From Flavobacteriaceae bacterium (lineage in GTDB: Bacteria > Bacteroidota > Bacteroidia > Flavobacteriales > Flavobacteriaceae), in the NCBI GenBank assembly GCA_002693605.1, contig NZQO01000077.1, positions 1 to 28,261 on the forward strand: a DNA stretch of 28,261 nucleotides. The letters are read 5' to 3'. Positions 1 through 8,484 of the stretch are shown here, piece by piece. The notes beneath the pieces are model-generated. The model worked only from the letters and a program-made list of their open reading frames with translations. It was not told where the DNA came from and did no database searches. Every line of letters begins with the position of its first letter. The stretch's first letter is position 1. The position numbers and the translations under genes are program-made.

Positions 1-105
1 AAAAGCCGGTAATCTATTTAAGGTTCTTATTTTTTATCCCTTTCAAAAACAACTTGGTCCGCTCTTGCCACAGTTTTTAGTATTTTAGCGAAAAGAATTT
101 GTGCT

Positions 106-963
106 ATGATCTCCAAAAAGCAATTCAATAAGGAAATAGACATCATTATTGCCAATGCCATTCGCGAAGACGTGGGCGAGGGCGATTACAGTTCGTTGGC
201 TTGCATTCCAGAGGATGCTACGGGAACTGCCAAATTGTTGGTGAAGGAGGAAGGTATCATTGCGGGCGTGGAGTTCGCCAGGCAGGTGTTTGAGTATGTG
301 GACCACGGCCTATCGATGGATGTGAAGATAAGAGATGGCCAACGGGTGGCTCCCGGCGATATTTGTTTTTACGTCACGGGCGCATCGCAATCTATCTTGA
401 AATCGGAACGCCTGGTGCTCAACGCCATGCAACGCATGAGCGCCATCGCTACCAAGACCAATGAGTACGTACAGTTGCTGGAAGGTACCAAGACCCAGAT
501 TCTGGACACACGAAAAACCACTCCCGGCCTCCGGGCGCTCGAAAAATGGGCCGTGAAGATAGGCGGCGGCGAAAACCACCGTTTTGCCCTGTACGATATG
601 GTGATGCTAAAGGACAACCATATTGATTTTTGCGGGGGAATTACCAAGGCCATACAAAAGACACAGGCGTATCTAAGAGAGCGAAACCTTAATCTGAAGA
701 TTATCGTTGAGGCTCGTAATCTTTCCGAAATAGAGGAAATTCTGAAAAACGAGGGAGTGTACCGCATTCTCATCGACAACTTTAACTACGACGATACCCG
801 GAAGGCCGTGAAGCTAATTGGGGAAACATGCCTTACCGAATCGAGTGGAGGTATTACCCTGGATACCGCCCGGAAATATGCCGAGTGCGGGGTAGACTAT
901 ATTTCTAGCGGCGCGCTTACCCATTCGGTGCACAACATGGACCTGAGCTTAAAAGCAGTTTAA
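106..963 (+). CDS. nadC: Nicotinate-nucleotide pyrophosphorylase (carboxylating)
   Basis: This enzyme joins quinolinate and PRPP to give nicotinate mononucleotide, CO2 and pyrophosphate, the step that commits quinolinate to NAD synthesis in the cytoplasm. The 285-residue protein has the usual family length. The active-site block is plain: DTRKTTPGLR, then KIGGGENHR and LYDMVMLKDNHI, which carry the basic residues that hold quinolinate and PRPP, followed by the barrel strands IIVEA, ILIDN and GVDYISSGALTHS. The start is the ATG at 106; I see no Shine-Dalgarno sequence, as is normal in Bacteroidota. The stop (TAATG) overlaps the start of the next gene by one base, so the two are probably co-translated. 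Identification is from conserved motifs across the whole length and is secure. Confidence 0.96.
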   Translation: MISKKQFNKEIDIIIANAIREDVGEGDYSSLACIPEDATGTAKLLVKEEGIIAGVEFARQVFEYVDHGLSMDVKIRDGQRVAPGDICFYVTGASQSILKSERLVLNAMQRMSAIATKTNEYVQLLEGTKTQILDTRKTTPGLRALEKWAVKIGGGENHRFALYDMVMLKDNHIDFCGGITKAIQKTQAYLRERNLNLKIIVEARNLSEIEEILKNEGVYRILIDNFNYDDTRKAVKLIGETCLTESSGGITLDTARKYAECGVDYISSGALTHSVHNMDLSLKAV

Positions 964-1895
964 TGGCTGCAACCAGCGAAGAAAAGAAAGAGGGGGCCGA
1001 AACCTGGCCCGTAGTGGGCAACCTGGTAACCTTTAGCAAGAAGGTTAAAATCCCGGGAGCCGAGGGGCTTACCCTGTACAATTTAATGGATATTTACGGT
1101 ACCGGAATCATACAGGGCACCTTTACCTCGCGAGCGGGTTCGATTGCGTTCAGTTTTTTTGTGGCCATTTTCCCGTTTCTGCTATTCATCCTGAATTTGA
1201 TCCCGATGGTGCCCATCGAGGGGTTCCAAACCCGGTTCCTTATTTTTATCGAGGGATTGCTTCCGCCGCAGACAACCGATTTCTTTTATCCGGTTATCGC
1301 CGACATTGCGGTTAACCCGCGTGGCGGATTGCTCTCTTTTTCCTTTTTACTCTCGCTCTTTTTGGCTTCGAACGGGGTGAGCGCCATTTTCACCGGATTC
1401 GAATACTCCTACCACGTAACGATTAACCGTACTTTCTTCAGGCAGTATATGGTGGCCATTGTAGTCTCTATTTTCTTGGCACTGTTGTTGTTAATTACTG
1501 TGGGAGTGATCTTGTACGGCGAGTACCTGATTAACGATTTAACCGGTAGGGCCTATATACAGAACGATGTGTTGTGGATTTCAGCCCTGCAAATAACGGT
1601 CTTTGCAGTAATGATTTACGTTATTATCGCCACCTTGTATTATTATGGCACCAAGGAAGGAAAGGAGTCGCGGTTCTTTTCCATAGGCGCACTAATCACC
1701 ACGTTGCTTTTTATGTTAACTACCTATTTATTTGGTATTTACATAAACAACTTTTCAACGTATAACGAGTTATACGGTTCAATTGGTGCACTATTGATAA
1801 TGATGTTTTATATTTGGATAAATTCAAACTTATTGCTGTTGGGTTTTGAACTGAACATTTCCCTACAGCGGTTACGAGATAAATCAGAAAAATAA
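963..1895 (+). CDS. YihY/virulence factor BrkB family inner-membrane protein
   Basis: A 310-residue polytopic membrane protein of the YihY/BrkB (UPF0761) family. About 60 soluble N-terminal residues are followed by about six hydrophobic segments. The family hallmark around the first one (SRAGSIAFSFFVAIFPFLLFILN) is present, as is the late GSIGALLIMMFYIWINSNLLLLGFELN region. Despite old names (ribonuclease BN, BrkB) the molecular role of the family is not settled; transport or envelope roles have been suggested. The ATG shares its first base with the nadC stop, implying one operon with nadC, although no functional link between the two is evident. The family call is firm, the function is not known. 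Confidence 0.9.
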   Translation: MAATSEEKKEGAETWPVVGNLVTFSKKVKIPGAEGLTLYNLMDIYGTGIIQGTFTSRAGSIAFSFFVAIFPFLLFILNLIPMVPIEGFQTRFLIFIEGLLPPQTTDFFYPVIADIAVNPRGGLLSFSFLLSLFLASNGVSAIFTGFEYSYHVTINRTFFRQYMVAIVVSIFLALLLLITVGVILYGEYLINDLTGRAYIQNDVLWISALQITVFAVMIYVIIATLYYYGTKEGKESRFFSIGALITTLLFMLTTYLFGIYINNFSTYNELYGSIGALLIMMFYIWINSNLLLLGFELNISLQRLRDKSEK

Positions 1896-1917
1896 CAAAC
1901 ACTAATTTTTAAAACGT

Positions 1918-2346
1918 ATGAAAAAAGTACTATTTACCTTGCTTCTAGTTGCAGTTTCCCTAACTACGATGAGCGCACAAAGCGTCTTCGGAAAATGGAA
2001 AACCGTGGATGATGAAACCGGAGAGGCAAAATCGATTGTCGAGATTTACGAAAAGAACGGAAAGGTTTACGGCAAGGTGGTTGAAATTCTCAACAAGAAC
2101 CGCCAAGATGCCAAGTGCATTGACTGCCCGGGCAGCGATGCCGGCAAGCCCGTGCTTGGCCTTACCATTATCAAGGGTCTTGAAAAGGACGGTGATGAAT
2201 ACAACGACGGAAAGATTCTTGACCCCAACAACGGGAAGGTGTATAAATGCTATATCGAACTAGAGGGAAAGGACACCTTAAAGGTACGAGGCTATATCGG
2301 GTTCTCCCTATTGGGCCGTACGCAATACTGGTCTCGAGTAGACTAA
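1918..2346 (+). CDS. Secreted DUF2147 domain protein
   Basis: A 142-residue exported protein. Residues 1 to about 20 form a signal peptide (MKKVLFTLLLVAVSLTTMSA, cleavage before QS). The mature part has the DUF2147 pattern: a GKWKTVDDETGEAKSIVEIYEKNGKVYGKVVEI start, a Cys pair in DAKCIDCPGSDAGKP that could form a disulfide or bind a ligand, the core GLTIIKGL, then ILDPNNGKVYKCYIEL and LKVRGYIGFSLLGRTQYWSR. The fold is a small beta-barrel of lipocalin-like type; its ligand is unknown. It lies 22 bases after the YihY-type gene and before a strong terminator, so it is likely the last gene of the nadC operon. Confidence 0.9.
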   Translation: MKKVLFTLLLVAVSLTTMSAQSVFGKWKTVDDETGEAKSIVEIYEKNGKVYGKVVEILNKNRQDAKCIDCPGSDAGKPVLGLTIIKGLEKDGDEYNDGKILDPNNGKVYKCYIELEGKDTLKVRGYIGFSLLGRTQYWSRVD

Positions 2347-2368
2347 CAGTTTGTTCATAAAATATGCG

Positions 2369-2405
2369 AAAGGTCGTTCCTAGATTGAACGGCCTTTTTT
2401 ATTTT
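2369..2405 (+). terminator. Rho-independent terminator after the DUF2147 gene
   Basis: AAAGGTCGTTC and GAACGGCCTTT form an 11-bp stem with one G-U pair and a 7-base loop, directly followed by a T tract (CCTTTTTTATTTT). It lies 22 bases after the stop of the DUF2147 gene and closes the nadC operon. Confidence 0.9.
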
Positions 2406-2519
2406 AGAAAAATGGAACCGAAGGAGCAGTTTCGCGATTTTTTCCTTTTTGTCCAATAAAATATCCACCGTTTTTTCAGAAGATGGAAAAATCGATATCC
2501 TTAATTTAGACCAATAGCA

Positions 2520-4970
2520 TTGCATTTTATAGACGTAATTTTACCAATCCCACTCAAGCAGACGTTCACGTATAACGTTACGAAAGCTGAGGCGTCGTAT
2601 TTGCAGCCAGGTATGCGCGTCGCCGTGCCGTTTGGAAAATCGAAGATCTATACGGGTATCGTATATCAAATTCACGATAAGGCACCTTCCGGCTACGACA
2701 CCAAGCAGATTGATCAGATTCTCGATGACGCCCCCATTGTAACCCCAGCGCAATTTCAGCACTGGCAGTGGATGGCCACTTACTATATGTGCACGCTGGG
2801 CGAGGTGGTAAAGGCCGCCTTGCCAAGCGCCTTTCTCCTCGAGAGCGAGACCATTGTTACGCTGGCGAAAAATTCAGCCCTTGACGAGACCGTCTTAACC
2901 GACGATGAATTTCTTGTTTTCGAGGCGCTCCAGCACCAATCGTCATTGCATATTAATGATGTGCGTTCTATTTTGGACCGAAAGAATGTCGTAAAGATCA
3001 TTAACCAATTGCTCGATAAGAATATCGTCACGGTGCAGGAGGAAGTGTATGAGCAGTATACGCCCAAAATGAAGCGGTTCGTAAAGCTCCATAAAAAATT
3101 TCGCGAAGAGGATGCGCTGCGCGATTTGCTCGACACGTTGTCTAACGCCCCGAAACAGCGAGAGGTGCTTATGAATCTCTTTATGCTCACAGCCGGCAAG
3201 GAACAGCAAGTACTCGCCAAGACCTTGCAGGATAAAAGCAATACCACCTCCGCAGTTCTCAAATCGTTGATCGAGAAGGGAATTTTGGAAGAGGTTCTGT
3301 TGCAGCGCGATCGGGTGCAATATTCCGGTGCCGATGGCGCCGAGGTAAAATCCCTCAGTCCTGCCCAAGAGCAGGCGCTTACCGAAATCACCCACCAATT
3401 CAAATCACAGGACGCGGTACTGCTTCATGGAGTTACCTCTAGCGGAAAGACCGAAATTTACGTTCAGCTAATTTCAGAAATGTTAGAATCGGGCCGTCAA
3501 GTGCTTTACATGCTTCCGGAAATTGCCTTGACCACGCAGCTAATCAAGCGGTTGCAGTTTTATTTCGGAGAGAAGGTTTCGGTGTTCCATTCAAAATATT
3601 CGGTTAACGAACGGGTTGAGGTTTGGAATAATGTACTCCACAACAAACCCAAGGCACATATAGTAATTGGTGCGCGGTCGTCGCTATTTTTGCCCTATAG
3701 CGACCTCGGACTTATCATTGTCGATGAGGAGCACGAACCGTCCTTTAAGCAATACAATCCCGCGCCGAGGTACCACGCGCGAGATAGCGCCGTGGTATTG
3801 GGGCATATCCACAATGCCAAGGTACTAATGGGATCTGCCACACCCTCGTTGGAGAGCTATTACAATGCGAAAAACGAGAAATATGGCATGGTGACGCTAA
3901 AGACCCGCTTCGGGAATGTGCTCATGCCTGAAATAACCTTGGTGGATATTAAGGAAAAGCACCGCAAGAAACAGATGAAAGGCCATTTTAGCGATACGCT
4001 TTTAGAAGCGATGGAGGAAACGCTAAAAAATAACGAACAGGTAATTTTATTCCAGAATCGACGGGGGTTTTCGCCAGTGGTGGAATGTGTTACCTGCGGT
4101 GTATCGCCACAGTGCCCCAATTGTGATGTTAGCCTAACCTTCCATCAATATAAAAATCAATTGCGCTGCCACTACTGTGGGTACCATATGGCGATGCAAC
4201 TGTCGTGTATGGCGTGCGGAAGTGAAACCTTGGATACAAAGGGCTTCGGAACCGAACAGGTAGAAACGGAGTTGAATTCCCTCTTTCCCGATTATACGGT
4301 GGCGCGCATGGACCAGGATACTACGCGCGGTAAACACGCTTATGCCAAATTGATAGAAAAACTGGAGGAGGGAGAGATTCATATCTTGGTGGGAACCCAA
4401 ATGCTCGCCAAGGGGCTAGACTTCAGGAATATAGGCTTGGTGGGCGTGATGAACGCCGACAATCTCTTGAATTTTCCCGATTTCCGGGCCCATGAGCGAA
4501 GTTTTCAGTTGTTGCAGCAAGTAGCTGGCAGGGCCGGCCGAACGGAAAAGAGGGGTAAGGTGCTAATTCAAACTTACAATCCGTACCACCAAATTTTGCA
4601 ACAAGTGAGCGTGAACGATTACGAAGCTATGTACAAACAGCAGACCGATGAGCGCTATCAGTACAAATATCCTCCGTTTTTCAGGACGATCAAGATTACG
4701 TTCAAGGACAGGAATTTCGATAAGATGCAACAGGCGGCGCAATGGTTCCAGCAGGCACTTTCGCAAAAATTGAGCGGCAATGTACTAGGGCCCGAACCGC
4801 CACCCGTGGGCCGGGTTCGAAATCTTTACATTACGAACGTGCTCGTAAAGATACCCAAGGAACAATCGTTGGGAAGTACAAAGCAATACATAAATAGGGT
4901 AGTGCGCGGCTTTAATGCCGTTCAGGATTTTTCCAGCGTACGGTTAACGATAGATGTAGATAATTATTAG
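2520..4970 (+). CDS. priA: Primosomal protein N' (PriA helicase)
   Basis: A superfamily 2 3'-5' DNA helicase that reloads the replisome at stalled or repaired forks. The 816 residues hold an N-terminal DNA-binding domain (FIDVILPIPLKQTFTY), Walker A GVTSSGKTE at about 304-312, a DEEH box at 402-405 followed by the Bacteroidota PriA signature HEPSFKQYNPAPRYHARD, motif III MGSATPSLE, and a zinc-binding cluster of Cys pairs (CVTCG, CPNC, CHYCGYH, CMACG) between about 520 and 565. Late helicase motifs GTQMLAKGLDF and QVAGRAGR are intact. The start is a TTG at 2520: an in-frame TAA lies at 2502-2504 and the protein aligns with the family from this codon. It converges on the LytTR gene, overlapping it by four bases. 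Confidence 0.96.
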   Translation: MHFIDVILPIPLKQTFTYNVTKAEASYLQPGMRVAVPFGKSKIYTGIVYQIHDKAPSGYDTKQIDQILDDAPIVTPAQFQHWQWMATYYMCTLGEVVKAALPSAFLLESETIVTLAKNSALDETVLTDDEFLVFEALQHQSSLHINDVRSILDRKNVVKIINQLLDKNIVTVQEEVYEQYTPKMKRFVKLHKKFREEDALRDLLDTLSNAPKQREVLMNLFMLTAGKEQQVLAKTLQDKSNTTSAVLKSLIEKGILEEVLLQRDRVQYSGADGAEVKSLSPAQEQALTEITHQFKSQDAVLLHGVTSSGKTEIYVQLISEMLESGRQVLYMLPEIALTTQLIKRLQFYFGEKVSVFHSKYSVNERVEVWNNVLHNKPKAHIVIGARSSLFLPYSDLGLIIVDEEHEPSFKQYNPAPRYHARDSAVVLGHIHNAKVLMGSATPSLESYYNAKNEKYGMVTLKTRFGNVLMPEITLVDIKEKHRKKQMKGHFSDTLLEAMEETLKNNEQVILFQNRRGFSPVVECVTCGVSPQCPNCDVSLTFHQYKNQLRCHYCGYHMAMQLSCMACGSETLDTKGFGTEQVETELNSLFPDYTVARMDQDTTRGKHAYAKLIEKLEEGEIHILVGTQMLAKGLDFRNIGLVGVMNADNLLNFPDFRAHERSFQLLQQVAGRAGRTEKRGKVLIQTYNPYHQILQQVSVNDYEAMYKQQTDERYQYKYPPFFRTIKITFKDRNFDKMQQAAQWFQQALSQKLSGNVLGPEPPPVGRVRNLYITNVLVKIPKEQSLGSTKQYINRVVRGFNAVQDFSSVRLTIDVDNY

Positions 4971-5680
4971 TTTCGCATCGAGGCCGTAAGTGCCTCTACC
5001 AAATCGCTCTTGCGGTTTCGACTAAGCGGCAGTTGCTCTTTGTCCAGCTCGATCACCTTGCTGTTATAGCGCTCCACCTTGTCCAGGTTCACGATATACG
5101 ATTTATGGATACGCAAAAAGCGGTCTCCCGGGAGCAACGATTCAAACGCCTTCATGGTGGAAAGGACCACGAGCGCATCGTGTTCGGTAACGAGCTTTAC
5201 GTAATCGCCAAGCGCTTCAATATAGCGAAGCTCATTTAGGAAGACCTTCCGTTTTTTCAGGTTGCTCTTCACGAAGATGAAATCTTCCTCGTCGAAACCT
5301 TCGTCGTTTTTGAGCTTGAAGTTGGTTATCGCCTTGTGCACCGCATTTAGGAAGCGTTCTTTGGAAATCGGTTTCCGCAGGTAGTCAATGGCGTCGTAAT
5401 CGAACGCCTTGAAGGCATACTTGGTCTTTCCGGTAACGAATATAATTTGGGGTTTATGGGTAAGGTCATCTAAAAGATCAAAGCCTGATAAGATGGGCAT
5501 TTCAATATCCAGAAATATCAAGTCGATATCGGTGGTCGCCAAACCCATTTTGGCTTCGATGGCGTTGTTGTATTCGGCCACGAGATTCAGGGAGGGGTGG
5601 TTTTCAATGAGTTTAACGATTGAGAGCCGCTGTAGGGTCGAGTCGTCAACAATGGCACATTTTAATATTGGCTTGTCCAC
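4967..5680 (-). CDS. LytTR-family response regulator
   Basis: A two-component response regulator of 237 residues. The receiver domain (about 1-120) has the acidic pair in VDDS, the phospho-acceptor Asp in LIFLDIEMPILSGFDLL, a Thr in IIFVTGKTKYA and the conserved Lys in YLRKPI. The C-terminal LytTR DNA-binding domain follows (about 138-237: IFVKSNLKKRKVFLNELRYIEALGDYV ... FLRIHKSYIVNLDKVERY ... LPLSRNRK). The start is GTG at 5680, giving MDKPILKCAIVDDS. No sensor kinase is adjacent, so it is an orphan here; LytS/YehU-type kinases would be expected elsewhere. Its 3' end overlaps priA by four bases on the opposite strand. Its target genes cannot be told from the sequence. Confidence 0.93.
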   Translation of the reverse strand: MDKPILKCAIVDDSTLQRLSIVKLIENHPSLNLVAEYNNAIEAKMGLATTDIDLIFLDIEMPILSGFDLLDDLTHKPQIIFVTGKTKYAFKAFDYDAIDYLRKPISKERFLNAVHKAITNFKLKNDEGFDEEDFIFVKSNLKKRKVFLNELRYIEALGDYVKLVTEHDALVVLSTMKAFESLLPGDRFLRIHKSYIVNLDKVERYNSKVIELDKEQLPLSRNRKSDLVEALTASMRN

Positions 5681-5702
5681 GGGGTATCTAATTTGGTTAC
5701 AG

Positions 5703-5733
5703 CAATTATAGGGAAAAAATCGATGAACTGCAA
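5703..5733 (-). promoter_or_regulatory. Probable promoter of the LytTR gene
   Basis: Read on the minus strand, TTG (5733-5731), a 20-base spacer and TATAATTG (5710-5703) match the Bacteroidota promoter pattern TTG-N19-TAnnTTTG with one mismatch. It would start transcription about 15-20 bases before the GTG start at 5680. Confidence 0.5.
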
Positions 5734-5828
5734 GTAATTTTAACGTTTATCGGAAAAAGTATCGTTTTATCCATTTCCGTAGGAAAAAACTGCCTCGTAA
5801 AAGGGTGGGAAATCTTCAGGAATCTTTG

Positions 5829-5859
5829 TTTGAAAATACGAATTATTGTAGTATTTTTG
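5829..5859 (+). promoter_or_regulatory. Consensus Bacteroidota promoter of the rpsF operon
   Basis: TTTG at 5829-5832, a spacer of exactly 19 bases, and TATTTTTG at 5852-5859 form a perfect match to the Bacteroidota sigma factor consensus (TTTG-N19-TAnnTTTG). Transcription should begin near 5865, giving a leader of about 50 bases before the rpsF ATG. That leader holds only a small hairpin (TTGGC/GCCAA, about 5867-5880). Confidence 0.85.
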
Positions 5860-5913
5860 CACGCTCTTGGCAGAGAGCCAAAAGTTTAAACAATAACAAT
5901 TTAATCGATTTTT

Positions 5914-6261
5914 ATGAATCATTATGAAACTGTTTTCATCTTAAATCCCGTTTTATCTGATGAGCAGATAAAGGAAACAGTTAAGAAATACGAAGATATT
6001 CTTGTTTCTAAAGGTGCTAAGATGATATCAAAAGAGGATTGGGGGCTGAAGAAGTTGGCCTACGCTATCCAACACAAGAAAAGTGGGTTCTACCACCTAT
6101 TCGAGTACACCGTAGACGGTGACGCCATCAACAACTTGGAGGTGGAGTTTAGAAGAGACGAGCGTATTATGCGCTACCTTACTGTAAAGCTTGACAAACA
6201 CGCAATCGCTTGGGCAGAGAAAAGACGTAACCGTAACAAAAAACAAAAAGCAAACGCATAA
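5914..6261 (+). CDS. rpsF: Small ribosomal subunit protein bS6
   Basis: bS6 (115 residues) binds the platform of the 30S subunit together with bS18. The family pattern is clear: MNHYETVFILNPVLSDEQIKETV at the start, DWGLKKLAYAIQHKKSGFYHLFEY in the middle, and FRRDERIMRYLTVKLDKHA. A short basic tail (EKRRNRNKKQK) follows, as in other Flavobacteria. The gene is first in rpsF-rpsR-rplI; ssb, which sits between rpsF and rpsR in many Firmicutes, is absent. Transcription is from the perfect consensus promoter at 5829-5859. Confidence 0.98.
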   Translation: MNHYETVFILNPVLSDEQIKETVKKYEDILVSKGAKMISKEDWGLKKLAYAIQHKKSGFYHLFEYTVDGDAINNLEVEFRRDERIMRYLTVKLDKHAIAWAEKRRNRNKKQKANA

Positions 6262-6264
6262 GCT

Positions 6265-6561
6265 ATGGCAACTTTACAACAACAAGCAAAAGGAAAGAAA
6301 GACGGAGAGATTCGCTATCTAACTCCGCTAAATATAGAGACAAGCAAGACGAAGAAGTACTGCCGTTTCAAGAGATCGGGCATAAAGTACATCGATTACA
6401 AGGATGCTGACTTCTTGGCGAGCTTCGTAAACGAGCAAGGTAAATTGCTACCGCGCAGATTGACCGGTACTTCCCTGAAATACCAACGTAAGGTGGCCGT
6501 TGCCGTTAAAAGAGCACGCCATTTGGCTTTAATGCCTTATGTAACCGATTTATACAAATAA
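6265..6561 (+). CDS. rpsR: Small ribosomal subunit protein bS18
   Basis: bS18 (98 residues) is the partner of bS6 on the 30S platform. The conserved core is [61 protein letters not shown]. It keeps one Cys at the start of the core. An N-terminal extension of about 27 residues with many Gln and Lys is typical of the phylum. The ATG lies three bases after the rpsF stop, consistent with translational coupling and equal output of the two binding partners. Confidence 0.98.
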   Translation: MATLQQQAKGKKDGEIRYLTPLNIETSKTKKYCRFKRSGIKYIDYKDADFLASFVNEQGKLLPRRLTGTSLKYQRKVAVAVKRARHLALMPYVTDLYK

Positions 6562-6576
6562 AAAGCAGATAGGAAC

Positions 6577-7032
6577 ATGGAACTTATATTAAAAAACGAT
6601 GTAGAGAACCTAGGTTTTACGGATGACGTTGTTACCGTAAAAAATGGGTATGGTAGAAACTACCTAATTCCACAAGGGCAAGCAGTTTTGGCAACCCCAT
6701 CTGCTAAGAAGGCGTTGAACGAAAAACTGAAGCAGCAAGCCTACAAGGAGCGCAAGGTAATTGATGATGCGAAAGCACAAGCAGAGAAATTGAACAGCAT
6801 CTTAGAGCTTAAGATTCCTGCCAAGACCGGTGAAGCCGATAAGCTTTTCGGTTCGGTGACCAATGCAGATCTAGCCGATGCGCTTGAGAACAAAGGCGTT
6901 AGCATTGATAAGAAGTACATCAGCATTGCTGGAGGTAGCATTAAGCGTACCGGGCAGTACGAAGCGACAATTCGTTTCCACCGCGAGGTAGTCGAGAGCT
7001 TTACCTTCGATGTAATTGCCGAGAATAACTAA
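6577..7032 (+). CDS. rplI: Large ribosomal subunit protein bL9
   Basis: bL9 (151 residues) is the elongated protein at the base of the L1 stalk. The N-terminal domain has the signature MELILKNDVENLGFTDDVVTVKNGYGRNYLIPQGQA (GYGRNYLIP), then comes a long connecting helix rich in Ala, Lys and Gln (about 42-76) and the C-terminal RNA-binding domain (KLFGSVTNADLADAL ... YEATIRFHREV). It is the last gene of the rpsF operon and is followed by a strong terminator. Confidence 0.98.
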   Translation: MELILKNDVENLGFTDDVVTVKNGYGRNYLIPQGQAVLATPSAKKALNEKLKQQAYKERKVIDDAKAQAEKLNSILELKIPAKTGEADKLFGSVTNADLADALENKGVSIDKKYISIAGGSIKRTGQYEATIRFHREVVESFTFDVIAENN

Positions 7033-7054
7033 TTCTTTTACCGAATATAACTGC

Positions 7055-7091
7055 AAACCTTCCCCCTAATAGGGGAGGGTTTTCTTTTTTA
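7055..7091 (+). terminator. Rho-independent terminator after rplI
   Basis: AACCTTCCCC and GGGGAGGGTT pair over 10 bp with one G-U pair and a 6-base loop, followed by a T tract (TTTTCTTTTTT). It lies 23 bases after the rplI stop and separates the ribosomal protein operon from the DUF6495-like gene. Confidence 0.9.
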
Positions 7092-7098
7092 ACTTAGT

Positions 7099-7587
7099 AT
7101 GAAGTATACCCGACTCACAAAGCAACAATTTGAGGAACTGCACCAAGAGTTCATTACCTTCTTGGCTACACAGTCCATCACCGCCAAGGAATGGGATGAT
7201 ATAAAGACCCACAAGCCTGAAGTAGCAGAAGAGGAACTGGATCTTTTCAGCGACCTCGTATGGGAGGGCGTCCTCCAAAAGGCTGAATATTTGGAGAACC
7301 TAGCTCCGCAGCATCTATTTCTGTTTAAGCTTGGCGAAAAGACGATGACGCTTATTGGAGTGAAGGTTTTGGACGAATCTAAAGATATTACGACAAGCGA
7401 AGGGTATTCTTGGCTGCAACAGAATTTTGCGGGAGATAAGGTAGAATTTTATACTGCCGAAAAAGCCTATACCCAAGATAAGTATGTCGATATTTTTAAA
7501 CTGGTTCAGCAAGGGGCCGTAATCACAAAAGGCGAGCTCTACCAATTTTTTCAGAATATCCTAGATTCGACCGCGAAAAACGGTTAG
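7099..7587 (+). CDS. Conserved hypothetical protein, DUF6495-like
   Basis: A 162-residue cytoplasmic protein with no signal peptide or membrane segment. The N-terminal pattern MKYTRLTKQQFEELHQEFITFLATQSITAKEW and the acidic stretch EVAEEELDLFSDLVWEGVL fit what I recall of DUF6495, a family found mainly in Flavobacteria; function unknown. No catalytic motif stands out. It begins 8 bases past the rplI terminator, so it either has its own promoter or depends on read-through. Its stop overlaps the stop of the convergent amidohydrolase gene by four bases. The family name is from memory; the gene itself is well supported by length and composition. Confidence 0.8.
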   Translation: MKYTRLTKQQFEELHQEFITFLATQSITAKEWDDIKTHKPEVAEEELDLFSDLVWEGVLQKAEYLENLAPQHLFLFKLGEKTMTLIGVKVLDESKDITTSEGYSWLQQNFAGDKVEFYTAEKAYTQDKYVDIFKLVQQGAVITKGELYQFFQNILDSTAKNG

Positions 7588-8471
7588 ACTTCTTTCACGA
7601 CGAAAAATCCATCGTTCCCCTGCGCTTGGTACAAGGGCATAAATATTTGTGCATTCCATTGGCTTGTAATTGGCTGGCCGTTATGGTGGGCTAAAAGCTC
7701 CCCCTTTTTTATAGATTGAAAATTTTCATAGCCTGGTTCCATAGAAAAGTCGTCATTCGGCTCGAGGCCATGCCGGTACGCAATTTCGAACGTTTTTTGC
7801 GCCTCTTTATTCCGAAGAAATTCCACAGATTGGGGAACTTCTGACAAATCGTTAAAATCAAGTCCACAAGCCTCTTTAAGTGCTAACCATTGTATCGCCT
7901 TTTGGTGGGTAACTGCTTCAGCAGCCTCGTGTTGCCCCCCTTCAAATACGAAGCCCGTGAGTCCTTGTTTACTTAAATAGTCGTCTATCGTACCGGATAC
8001 AATATCTGAAAATCCGCGAATAATATAGACCGGGAACCGATGTGCCCAACGATCGTTGCTCCCCTTGTCCTGCACCGAAATATAAGGCAAACTGGCCGAT
8101 GAGGTAGTGTGGCAATCCAGGAAGTAGCGCTCTGTAAATTTATTGGGCGGATAGTTTTCTAGAGTTGCTATGATCTCGTGCATTTCTTCCTTCTCGTGGC
8201 TGTCGCGCAGATTGTTTTCAATATTTTCGGCTTTCCAGGTTCGGTTTAGGTCTTCATCTATAAAACGAACCCCTTTCCGAAGTCCGTTTAAGTTCCCGGC
8301 CACTCCCACTACGGTACCCTTTATATTTGGTCTGCTTAAGGTGAGTTCCGCAAAAATTTCGCGAAGGGAGAGTAGGCCACTAGGTTCGTTGCCGTGAACA
8401 CCCACGGTAATAAAAAGAAGCGAGCCGTGTTGTCCGCTAGAGTACTCGCCAATTATTCTATCTAATTTCAT
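7584..8471 (-). CDS. Succinylglutamate desuccinylase/aspartoacylase family zinc amidohydrolase
   Basis: A zinc-dependent amidohydrolase of the AstE/AspA branch of the M14 fold. Family members cut an acyl or amino-acyl group from the alpha-amino group of an amino acid, or trim a C-terminal residue. Zinc ligands are H26 and E29 (GVHGNEPSG) and H121 (FLDCHTTSS); the substrate Arg lies in DEDLNRTW and the general-base Glu is E177 (GFVFEGGQHEA). I chose the ATG at 8471 (MKLDRIIGEYSSG, 295 residues). A more upstream ATG at 8501 would add 10 residues and overlap the previous gene; the 8471 start lies 13 bases after that gene's stop, behind AGGAATGAAG. It is third in a cassette with a DUF1704 peptidase and an ATP-grasp ligase. 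The substrate is unknown. Confidence 0.88.
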   Translation of the reverse strand: MKLDRIIGEYSSGQHGSLLFITVGVHGNEPSGLLSLREIFAELTLSRPNIKGTVVGVAGNLNGLRKGVRFIDEDLNRTWKAENIENNLRDSHEKEEMHEIIATLENYPPNKFTERYFLDCHTTSSASLPYISVQDKGSNDRWAHRFPVYIIRGFSDIVSGTIDDYLSKQGLTGFVFEGGQHEAAEAVTHQKAIQWLALKEACGLDFNDLSEVPQSVEFLRNKEAQKTFEIAYRHGLEPNDDFSMEPGYENFQSIKKGELLAHHNGQPITSQWNAQIFMPLYQAQGNDGFFVVKEV

Positions 8472-8484
8472 AACTTCATTCCTA

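Noticed and set aside
2783..3403. A 206-codon open frame on the minus strand, rich in Ser.
   Set aside because: Antisense to priA; low-complexity Ser/Phe/Thr composition typical of shadow frames.
5860..5913. A possible S6:S18 ribosomal leader motif before rpsF.
   Set aside because: The conserved CCG bulge of that motif is missing; only a 5-bp hairpin is seen.
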